64,000 nt of DNA. It comes from Triangularia verruculosa (Eukaryota > Ascomycota > Sordariomycetes > Sordariales > Podosporaceae). The notes beneath the pieces were generated by a model. The model made no database searches. It was not told where the DNA came from and saw nothing but the letters and a program-made list of their open reading frames with translations. The DNA is taken from assembly GCA_033296885.1 (NCBI GenBank), contig MU863888.1, positions 62,001 to 126,000 of the forward strand, in the 5' to 3' direction. This document shows positions 55,587 through 64,000 of the stretch, in pieces (the first letter of the stretch is position 1; every line of letters starts with the position of its first letter). A program made the translations under genes and the position numbers.

Positions 55587-58500
55587 GAGTCTTGTTGGAT
55601 GTGTACCATGTAGAAACTTGTAATTATGGGCTTTATTTGGGTTTGGGTTTGTATGCTAGCAAGAAGCATGGCATGGTTAGCGCGGCGTTTTGGTGGCGTC
55701 TGGCAATGGGAAAATAAGACATTCTGGCAGTTTTCAGTTTGACACATTGGACTTGTAACCGCGAAAAGCATCATCAAGAACACAAGGGCAATGAAGAAAA
55801 TCGAAGGTAGTGGTGGTTTGATTTGAAGTGAGGTGCCTGATTTAGATTATGATGGTTGGTGGTGCAGACTGGATTTGAGCTAGCCTTGGAAGATATTCAT
55901 AGGCTGTGGAAGGGTTGAAGTTCTATGAACTATTTTCAAATTAAATATTATGCTGGGTGATCAGTCCTTTTTTGTTACAGACATGTAGGTTAGGTGTTGG
56001 TTTTGAATCTAAAGATTATCAATTCAGATATAGCGTGATATACGCTGGATACCTCTTCTAGTGTATCATCAGATAGAGATGGGTTATGGACGTGAAAAGA
56101 CGAGGAAGCATCTCGTTTATTTTGACCCGACCATGGACGCGACTTAAGTTTAGCTGGTCATCCCGTTTTGTAGTGCTACGGTATTCATGACATCATAAAA
56201 TAGGTCATCTTTCTATACTTCTATGGAAGATATGATCCTATGAGCAAAGTAGCAAGAAATAATGGTTCAAATAATTCATACCCTATCAATTAAGAGGGCT
56301 TTCATTTCGGCACCAAGACGGTCTCATATGTTTGTAATTGAGTGTCTTCATTGTGTGCCGAAGAATCCATCGGCCCAAGGATGTCAACTTGAAAACGCTG
56401 AACATTGATTAATCATGCTACCATTTCTCGATTGTATTTCTGATAACGACCAGGATTGATTTTGATGACTCTTTTTCAATCATAGCCACCAGATGTGGGT
56501 GGCGGGATATTGTCTACGTAATCGTAGCGGCTGGTCAGGTTGACTCATGAGATGACGCCCGACCATGGAGGTCACTCTGAACACAAACGTGAACACCAAC
56601 CTCCTGAATTATCACAAACCTCGCTCAAATTATAGGCGCATACTTCTCATTTGCCGCCAACAGCATCTGTTCTATGCATGCGTGGCGAACCAAGATCCAG
56701 GAACACCAAGCAAGCCGGGCGGCTCGCCTCATGCCAAACCCAGGATTACCGCGTGACGCGGCGCAACCGAAGTGACGCACAGAAATGTTGCAAAAAAACA
56801 GATTCCTATGGGACAGACTTCTGCAGAAGGGGATCTGGCACGGAGAGAGATAGCTGCCGTTTCATATTGGGAAAGAAGCTGCGGTTGTGGACCAATCGAA
56901 GGGTCAATGAGCTGGCCGAACGTGCAGATCGACACGACATCACTTTGCTGGCATTGGAAATGGTGCCTGAATTGGCAGCAGTTGACCAGGAGCAAACCAA
57001 AAAAGTGACAAAACCAAAAACAAGAACCCCTCGAAATGATCTATCAGTGTTTGAGAGGCGAAAAGCAATGTGGTGCGGTGTGGGAAGAGTCAAAAGTGTT
57101 GAAGGGTTGAAATGCGGATAGCTTCAACGAAGCTTCACAAGCGCTCGCGACCCGGCCCCACCATCAGGAGTGACTTTCACTTCAAACGCCCAAAACTCAG
57201 GCGACAATGGTGCAATGCGAAAAATAAGGACATGGAAGAAACGGGATCAATTGCCCGATCAAACTGAGGTATTCTTTTACGACAAAGCAGGGGTTGCCGA
57301 GGTGCTGTGCTGAATGCGCCAAAGGGCATCGTTTCGAAGCGACCAGGCGCGTGAAGCCAAAACCGCGTCCAAAAACAGTTTCCTTCCAATCCCAACTTTT
57401 CCTCCCCGAAATCGTCATCCATGTTCGGAACGATTACCCCGCGGGCGGCAGAGGGAAAAATGAACAAAAAACGACGGCACAAAGAGCAGAGTCGGGTGAT
57501 TCCAACCATGGGCGGAGGACCCGGGGGAAGAAAAGGGAAGAAGCGTGGGAAAGTCGAATCAAACCGAGGGGGGAGTCGAGTCGGGGCGAGCTCGAGATCA
57601 GAGATGCTGCTCCTTCGACAGGCGGGGTGCGCATGATTGACAACTCGAGGTACAAGGTGGATCCCGTGTCGTTGAACGGGCCAATCAGAAAATAGGCAAC
57701 GCTGCGAGTTTTTTGTCGTTTCCGATTTAAATGGTCGCCAAAAGGGGGAAAGCGCAGAAAATAACGGGGAGCGGCAAGTGATCGAATGGGGAGACCCACA
57801 GCTTCTCTCTGCCCCTCCAACGCATCCATCTGGCATTCTGCATCGCTGATTTCCCTATTCTTCTGGCAGCGGCATGTCACCTCGGGCTGTTTTTCTTTTC
57901 TTTTTAGCACTGACATGACACCGGGGTTCCCTACCCTTCGCCGACCAACGCGTCGGGTCTCGTTTTCTGATCTGTGATCCTGATGACGATGACGAACAGT
58001 CAAGGGTTCCAATTCAACCTAGCGGCAGATCTAGAAGGCTTCCCCGTTCGGATGACCCTGTGTGAATGTATGACTGTTTCTTCCCCCGCCATGCACCTTG
58101 TGCCTCGTCCCTTGCTCCTCATTCATGGGAGATACATATATACATAGATCTTCAGCGATGATGAGTGGTCGGGTAAGACAGTGAGTGAGTGATTGGGCAT
58201 CCAGAGAAGAGCAAAGCACGTTGGGCTGTACGCACTCTCACCACTCACACGGCTCATGCACTTCGGTGATGCAGGCATATGATGCCACCTCACAGAGTGT
58301 TTACACCAGGTCCAAGGTCCCCGCATGATCTGGACTTTTTCGGAGCAAGGCATGGCATGGCGAGGTGACATGCTGGGAGCTCCAGGCATGCTTCTAGTGG
58401 GGAGCACGGACCACAGCTTGCACCAGAGCTGCGAGCTTAGCCCCGGGAAATGGGCCCTGCTTGCTGGAGCTCCAGGGCACAATCAGCACAATCACTCGGG

Positions 58501-58705
58501 GGGTGCGCGAGACCCCCGCTTCCATATATAAACACCTGATCGTCCCCCCGAGCGCGACAGCCCGCCCACCCTCCTGTCCCTGGTTTCTCTCGTCCATTAC
58601 GAACTTGCAAGCCGTTCTTCAGCATCTGTCTCTGAATTGTCCATTTCCGCTTCGAACAGCATTAAACATCTGCATTGCCATTCAGTAACACTTCAAACCA
58701 TCACC
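55587..58705. other. Intergenic, AT-rich then H1 promoter
   Basis: 3.1 kb with no convincing gene. 55.6-56.6 kb is AT-rich. From 57 kb composition is balanced, with open frames up to 219 codons (57177-57836, minus) lacking motifs. A CCAAT box lies near 57680 and the H1 TATA box at 58525-58532. Confidence 0.5.
58525..58532 (+). promoter_or_regulatory. TATA box of histone H1 gene
   Basis: TATATAAA about 174 bp before the H1 start codon, consistent with a strongly expressed, TATA-driven gene. Confidence 0.6.
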
Positions 58706-59873
58706 ATGCCTCCCAAGAAGACCGAGACCAAGACTGAGGGCGCTGCTGCCCCCAAGGCGAAGGCCGCCCCCGTCCACCCCTCCTACCAGGTATGAAAGAG
58801 TCTATGCATTGGACCTCATGATGATTGACCAGTCGTGTCTAACTCTTCTTTAGGACATGATCACGGATGCCATCATTCAGGTAATTTCCACTGCCCTTTT
58901 TGGCACATGCCGACGCGTCCGGTCGCAAGCGAGATGGGAATGAAGCTCATGATGCCCCTTCACCCCGCGTCTCACCACTTTCAGATTTTGGCCACTTTGC
59001 ATTCATAATCACTTTGACTGACGCTGTTTCTTTTTGAATTGCAGCTCAAGGATCGCAATGGCTCCAGGTAAGATTTTTTTTTTTTTTTTTGCACTTTTCA
59101 TCCACCCATCGCGTTAGCGAGAAACATCCACAACCATGCGCGCGTCGCAAATGCGACCGCCCACCACACAATTATCTCATTCACTCATCATGATCGCATC
59201 ACACGAACATGCCAACTAACATTTACGCCAGCCGTCAACAACTCAAGAAGTATGTCAGAAGCAACAACACCATCAATGCCTCTGACAACATGTTCGACTC
59301 TCTCTTCAACAAGGCCTTGAAGTCTGGTGTCGAGAAGGGCATCTTCGCCCAGCCCAAGGGTCCCTCCGGTGGCACCAAGCTCGCCAAGAAGACTGCCGTT
59401 CCTAAGGAGAAGAAGGCCGCTGCTCCTAAGAAGGCCGCCGCCCCCAAGGAGAAGAAGGAGGCTGCTCCTAAGGAGAAGAAGCCTGCCGCCAAGAAGGCTG
59501 CTGCCCCCAAGGAGAAGAAGGAGAAGAAGGAGGCCGCTCCCAAGGAGAAGAAGGAGAAGAAGGCCGCCGCCCCTAAGAAGGCTGCTGCCACCCCTAAGGA
59601 GAAGAAGGAGAAGAAGGCTGCCCCTAAGAAGGTGAGCATCCTCTGAAAACCACGTGACTTTGTGAATATTCACTGACATGATCCACTCAGGCTGCTGCTG
59701 CTACCCCTACTGAGGAGAAGCCCGCTGTCCTGACCAAGACCAAGTCTGGCCGCGTCACCAAGGCTGCCCCCGCCAAGGCCGCTCCCAAGAAGGCTGCCCC
59801 AAAGAAGGCCGCTGCTCCCAAGAAGGAGAAGACACCAAAGAAGGCTGAAAAGGCGGAGGCTGCCTCGGCGTAA
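58706..59873 (+). CDS. hH1: Linker histone H1
   Basis: Binds linker DNA at the nucleosome dyad. Five exons: 58706-58789, 58854-58880, 59045-59067, 59232-59631 and 59691-59873, giving 238 aa. The winged-helix domain spans about residues 22-95 (HPSYQDMITDAIIQLKDRNG, SSRQQLKKYV, then FNKALKSGVEKGIFAQPKG), followed by a Lys/Ala/Pro-rich tail with PKEKKEKK-type repeats and the usual SGRVTKAAPAKA segment. Exons 2 and 3 are only 27 and 23 nt, so the globular domain depends on exact microexon splicing. Retention of the last intron would add VSIL and stop, removing the final 60 residues. The tail repeats explain long spurious frames on the other strand. Confidence 0.96.
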
Positions 59874-61715
59874 AAGCTGTCAGCCGGTCCTTCTCCTTCC
59901 TGTCATGATGTCTTTTTTACTTTTGTGATATGACGGCTCTTGTATTTCTCGTTTGGCGTTTAGGATTACTACTGGGGCTATCATCTTGGGGGGCTACCAT
60001 TGGGATATAAGCGGCCGTTTTGTTTTGTATCACGGCACCACTTTTTTTGCGCGCGCGCGAGGTTTTGTTTTGGTTTTGGTTTTTCGGAGGGGGCCACACA
60101 CACTGTATCATCTCTCTTGTTTTTTTGCCGCTACCGGGGTGTGGGAAAAAACAACATGTGCTTTTTGTTGAAGATTATTGGCTCTACTATACCCCCCCCT
60201 TCCTCTCAACTTGCATATAAAACAACCAAACATTTTTCAATCATGAAGACGAAGGGGATGGTTAGAATATGATGATTTTGCGAGCAGCCTTGTGGGACTT
60301 TATCAAAAAAGCGCCTTGTTTTTGATACCCGTTGGGACTCTCATCGCGCATCGTCATACTCGACACTGACATCAAGCATATTGACATTATCACGAACAGA
60401 GAGCCGGGGCCGAGGATCGCGCGCGCGAAGATGGACGTTGGGGAGGGATTCTGGAGGCGTTGGGTTTGGATAGCGGGCGGGTTTTTTGAAGACAGAAGAA
60501 CAGGATGAGGGTTGGAGGGTTAAAAATCTCGGTTCTCGTCCATGTTTGTGATTATACCAATCGAAGCGTTTCTGACTAGTATTCTTGCCCGCTCATATTT
60601 CATATTTTCGGTGATTGTTTTGAACTTGGAACATTTGATAAGAGGCGCAAGAAGGGTGGGGAGGGGTCCGACGCGTGGTGTAGGTGGCGCGTTTTGACCG
60701 GGGGGGGGGGGTTGTTGGCATTTTTTTTGGTGACTTCATTCTCGTTTTTTTTTTCTTTCTGCCCGCTCTGCTGCTTTCAAAGGATTAGGGGTGGTAATAG
60801 CTATTTGTTTTCTGGATGGAAGTGATGAATATCCTGGAGTGTGTGTGGACGGAATAGGATTTGTTCAAAAATAGGGGGTTTTGGAGAAGGAGAGATGAGA
60901 AAAGTGCGCGATTATTGCAAAGGGATATCAGATATCACCAGTCATCTCGTCCCAAAACATGGCCAGAGGTGTCCCATTCTCTCACAAATCACTGGGCTCC
61001 CAGTTGCGGCAGTCCACTTACACGCAAGGTTGGTCCGTGCTTAGACAAGCATGTCCTGCATGTTGCTCTTGTGGGTCTCTTGCAGCTAAGAACCGTTTGG
61101 AGCTAGCGGGGTGTGCGTAGCGTAAACTTCTTATCGGGGGTCCAGGGTGTGTGGTTCCGGAAAGGGATTCTGCCGGATCCTACCGTCATTTGTCGGGTCT
61201 GTGCCTGATAGACGGACCTAAGCCAGTCCAGTCCAGGCAGCACCACTCTCATTGCAGAGCGCTGGGAGCTTCTATTATCTTGCTCTGCTGCTGACCTATC
61301 TGATTTGTCTTCTACGTTTTGTATCCCCGAAGCTATTGGGAGAATTCGATGGAAGCCACACCCACTTGCGCAACAAGCCGAAGCGCCCGATAATTACCCC
61401 GCAATCCCGACCGCATCCGATCACAACTCACCTTGTAGTTGTAGAGGTGGGAAACCGAACAGAAAAAACAGGGACGGACGGAACAGGGACGGGGTGACAC
61501 GACTGGCTGACCATCAGGCATCTATCAGCGATGCCGTACCTTACCTAAGTCGTGTTTTTTTGTTTTCGACGTCCGTACCAAGGCCGCGCCATCGACCTAT
61601 CGATCCAAGTACCCGAGCTTGCGCCGCGCACCCTTGTCGTTCAGGCCCTTGAGCCCCCCCCGATCTTCCTTCTATTATAGCTTTATTCTTTTTTTACGCA
61701 ATTGAAAGTTTTACA
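59874..61715. other. Intergenic after H1
   Basis: 1.8 kb with no gene recognised. Contains T- and G-homopolymers and the H1 3' UTR, then the promoter of the proline-rich gene. ACGCGT occurs once, near 60671. Confidence 0.5.
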
Positions 61716-63614
61716 ATGGCATTCCAGCCATCCTTCAACTCCAATAATCCGTTTCGTCGCAAGCCCGTTGTTGCCCCGGCTTCTTCTTCTGCCGACGTCG
61801 TCCCAGGTCAAACTCCAACGTTTGCTCAGTCGTCCCCACCACCGCCACCGCCGCCGCCAACGTTACGGAACATTCAAGGGGATGAACCGTGCGATGAGTC
61901 TGCCGGCGATGCGGCTTCAACATTGCCGACTGGTGATCAGTTTTGGACTACGTTGCAAAGTGCTCCCCGACCGGCACAGCCACCGCCGACGACGAGTTTT
62001 CAGAAGCCAAAGGTGATAAAGAGGGTCAGGGTTCAGAGTCCGCCGCCGAGTAGTCCCGAAAGTGAGGGGTTTGGGGAACGGTTCCCGCCGATTGGGGGTG
62101 GGGAGGATGAGGAAGAAAGCGACAGTGATGGTGATGGTAGTGAGGAGGAGGGGGGGGAGGTAGATCCATTCGGCGCGGGAGGATCGAATAGGAGCTCAGC
62201 TGAGGAGTTGGGAGTGCTGGGGGGGGAGGAGAGAGAGGGAAGGGGGCCGCCGAGGATATCCTTTCAGATGGGCGTGAGGGAGGAGGTAGAGGAGGATAAA
62301 GAGATGGGGGCAGGGACTAAGGGAGGGCTGGATGTGGATGCGTTTAAGAGGTTGCTGTTGACTGGCCAGGTGGGAGTAGCAGGGCCGGCGAGACTGACGG
62401 TGTCGAGTGTGGATCTTGGGAGGATAGAGGAAAACACCGACAGTGATGTGCCACGACAGACACAAGCAACGCCACGACTATTACAGCAGACACCAGAGCA
62501 ACCACTAGGGGATGAGCAACATAGTTCAACCGCCACCTCGCAAACCACTCTCCAACCCGCTCCCACAATCCTCCGAAAGAAACCCCCTCCACCATCCTCC
62601 CGACACGGAAAACTGATCCGACCAGATCCAGCCCGCCAAGAAAGCAGCGGCTCCGTCGGTAAAACCTCCTCTTCCTCATCATTAGCCAGTCCTAGACCAC
62701 CAACCCCGACCACCTCCTCGTCTCGTCAACGACCACCCACTCCATCGGACGTAAACAAGCCCCTCCCTTCCCAGCCTTCGGTTTCAGAAGACTCCAATAT
62801 ATTCGACCACGAAGCAGCAGGGAAAATCCCCGAACCTGCCATACCAGACCCAGGACTGCACATCATCCATGCCCTACGATCACCAACTCCGCCAAATACC
62901 TCGCATTCCACCCTACCAACACCGCCACCATCGAGAAAACCTGCCCCTCCTCCCCGACGCCAACCTCACGGCCGATCAGACAGTAAACCGTCGACGCCAT
63001 TCCCCTCAGAGGATGTTATTGACCCTGGCACCCGCCGCTCATCAATCGATTCAACTCGCTCACGATCATCTTCTTTCCGAGCGATTGTCCACGCTCCGGC
63101 ACCGCCTCCCCCACGACGACCCTCGCAGCGATTGGTGGCATCGCCAAGTAGTGAGGCGATTTCGCCGTTGGCCAGCCAGATATCAGCCACGCCACCGCCG
63201 TTATCGGGGAGTAGTACGCCGAATAACAATCTCACACCGACGCCGGGTGCAGTGGTGGCGGTGGAAGGTATTGCTAGTCCTCCGGTGGGAACACCAGGAG
63301 GAGGGGGGTTGAAGGAGAAGTTATCGCCACCGCCGCCGCCGCCGACTAGGGGGGCGAGTGTGAGGGGTAAGAGACCTGTGAGTAGTGGCGGGGGGGAGGT
63401 AGTGGGGGTGGTGAGGAGGGGTAGTGGGAATAATAGTAGGCCGGCGCCGCCGCCGGTGCCGAAGCATAGGGGGAGTGTTGTGAAGGTTGTGGTGGAGGGG
63501 GAAGGAGGGGGAGGGGGGGAGCAGCAGCAGGGGGTGGATATACTGGCTGACTTGACGAGGTTGCAGAGGGAGGTGGATGAGTTGAGGGCTGGGTTGGCTA
63601 ATGGGGGGAAGTAA
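61716..63614 (+). CDS. Proline-rich disordered protein, function unknown
   Basis: Single exon, 632 aa, not recognised as a named gene. It begins MAFQPSFNSNNPFRRK; NPF is a known EH-domain ligand. Poly-Pro (eight Pro near residue 41), many PxxP-type segments (for example PAPPPRRQP) and Ser-rich stretches dominate, suggesting SH3-domain partners. An acidic Glu/Asp/Ser block covers about 125-150. The only ordered-looking motif is GLDVDAFKRLLLTGQ near residues 204-218. A short predicted coiled coil (ILADLTRLQREVDELRAGL) closes the protein. By composition it resembles cortical actin/endocytic adaptors, but this is only inference. The first ATG fits and the leader upstream is pyrimidine-rich. Confidence 0.75.
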   Translation: MAFQPSFNSNNPFRRKPVVAPASSSADVVPGQTPTFAQSSPPPPPPPPTLRNIQGDEPCDESAGDAASTLPTGDQFWTTLQSAPRPAQPPPTTSFQKPKVIKRVRVQSPPPSSPESEGFGERFPPIGGGEDEEESDSDGDGSEEEGGEVDPFGAGGSNRSSAEELGVLGGEEREGRGPPRISFQMGVREEVEEDKEMGAGTKGGLDVDAFKRLLLTGQVGVAGPARLTVSSVDLGRIEENTDSDVPRQTQATPRLLQQTPEQPLGDEQHSSTATSQTTLQPAPTILRKKPPPPSSRHGKLIRPDPARQESSGSVGKTSSSSSLASPRPPTPTTSSSRQRPPTPSDVNKPLPSQPSVSEDSNIFDHEAAGKIPEPAIPDPGLHIIHALRSPTPPNTSHSTLPTPPPSRKPAPPPRRQPHGRSDSKPSTPFPSEDVIDPGTRRSSIDSTRSRSSSFRAIVHAPAPPPPRRPSQRLVASPSSEAISPLASQISATPPPLSGSSTPNNNLTPTPGAVVAVEGIASPPVGTPGGGGLKEKLSPPPPPPTRGASVRGKRPVSSGGGEVVGVVRRGSGNNSRPAPPPVPKHRGSVVKVVVEGEGGGGGEQQQGVDILADLTRLQREVDELRAGLANGGK

Positions 63615-64000
63615 GGGAGAAAAAGGGGGTGTTTTGATGAAGCATGTATGGATGGGATGGAGGGGGGAGGGGGGTTGAATGGTTATGGGGGATATGGCTG
63701 GGTACCTTATGATGTGTATAATAAAATGGTTAATGGGGAAATTTGGTTTTTTTGGATTTGTTGTATAGCTAGGTATGCATGAAGCGGTGATTAGTGCGGG
63801 CTTTTTTCTGATGAGTGGGTGTGTGAGGTTGAGGTATAACATCACTCTTTTTTTTGATCTGAAGGGAGGAGGATGATGTACCTTGCCTCTGGTTTACTTT
63901 ATAGCCACCGCCCAACTAACTAACTGGGTTCTATCTGATACCAGCTATTTTTACAATGTACTGCCCGTAAGTCAGCGGCAGCTAGCTGCCTACAAAGCAA
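63615..64000. other. Right-edge non-coding sequence
   Basis: 3' UTR and spacer of the proline-rich gene. Nothing else seen. Confidence 0.5.

Noticed and set aside
58881..59231. Possible box C/D snoRNA in H1 introns 2 or 3
   Set aside because: Only a mismatched C-box-like word and a CTGA; no terminal stem pairing could be seen.
59235..59639. Long antisense open frames across the H1 tail
   Set aside because: They are shadows of the AAG/GCC-rich Lys-Ala repeats on the coding strand.

Overview
The window reads as nuclear DNA of a filamentous ascomycete (Pezizomycotina), most likely a Sordariomycete near Sordariales. The signs are short introns (48-125 nt) with GTAAGN donors and CTAAC/CTGAC branch points, single-copy fungal housekeeping genes with disordered low-complexity extensions, and a dispersed Neurospora-like 5S rRNA gene. 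I recognise 17 protein genes (16 complete, one truncated by the left edge), one intact 5S rRNA gene, and one 5S gene that looks split in two. Exon joins were worked out by hand from splice signals and reading frame.

Layout. 0-5.7 kb: 3' end of the histone chaperone ASF1, a CorA-like membrane protein, a BolA-like Fe-S/glutaredoxin partner, and an NIF3-family protein. 6.4-18 kb: VPS51 (GARP tethering) divergent from RMI1 (dissolvasome), and UTP22 (small-subunit processome) divergent from SKI3 (Ski/exosome). 18.2-25 kb: CFT2/CPSF100 (mRNA 3'-end processing) divergent from SEC24 (COPII). 25.8-28 kb: an accessory-looking interval in which a degenerate protein-kinase-like gene lies between a 5' half and a 3' half of a 5S rRNA gene. 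28.7-41.4 kb: a WOPR (Gti1/Pac2) transcriptional regulator with about 11 kb of apparently gene-free upstream DNA. 41.4-45.7 kb: a mitochondrial-type asparaginyl-tRNA synthetase divergent from a macrodomain-like poly(ADP-ribose) glycohydrolase homologue. 48.5-49 kb: an intact 5S gene whose flanks match those of the split copy. 49.2-55.6 kb: condensin SMC4 divergent from an ELYS-domain nucleoporin-assembly protein. 58.7-63.6 kb: linker histone H1 and an unrecognised proline-rich protein.

Most genes form divergent pairs sharing 260-810 bp of promoter, or convergent pairs with close 3' ends. No single pathway unites them, but chromatin and chromosome maintenance (ASF1, RMI1, SMC4, H1) and RNA biogenesis or decay (UTP22, SKI3, CFT2) dominate.

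The points most worth following up are: the split 5S locus with its embedded gene and permuted flanking repeat; the long regulatory desert upstream of the WOPR gene, with a dense GCCAAG array; a recurrent switch from C-rich to G-rich coding strand inside genes; and paired MCB boxes between SMC4 and the ELYS gene.
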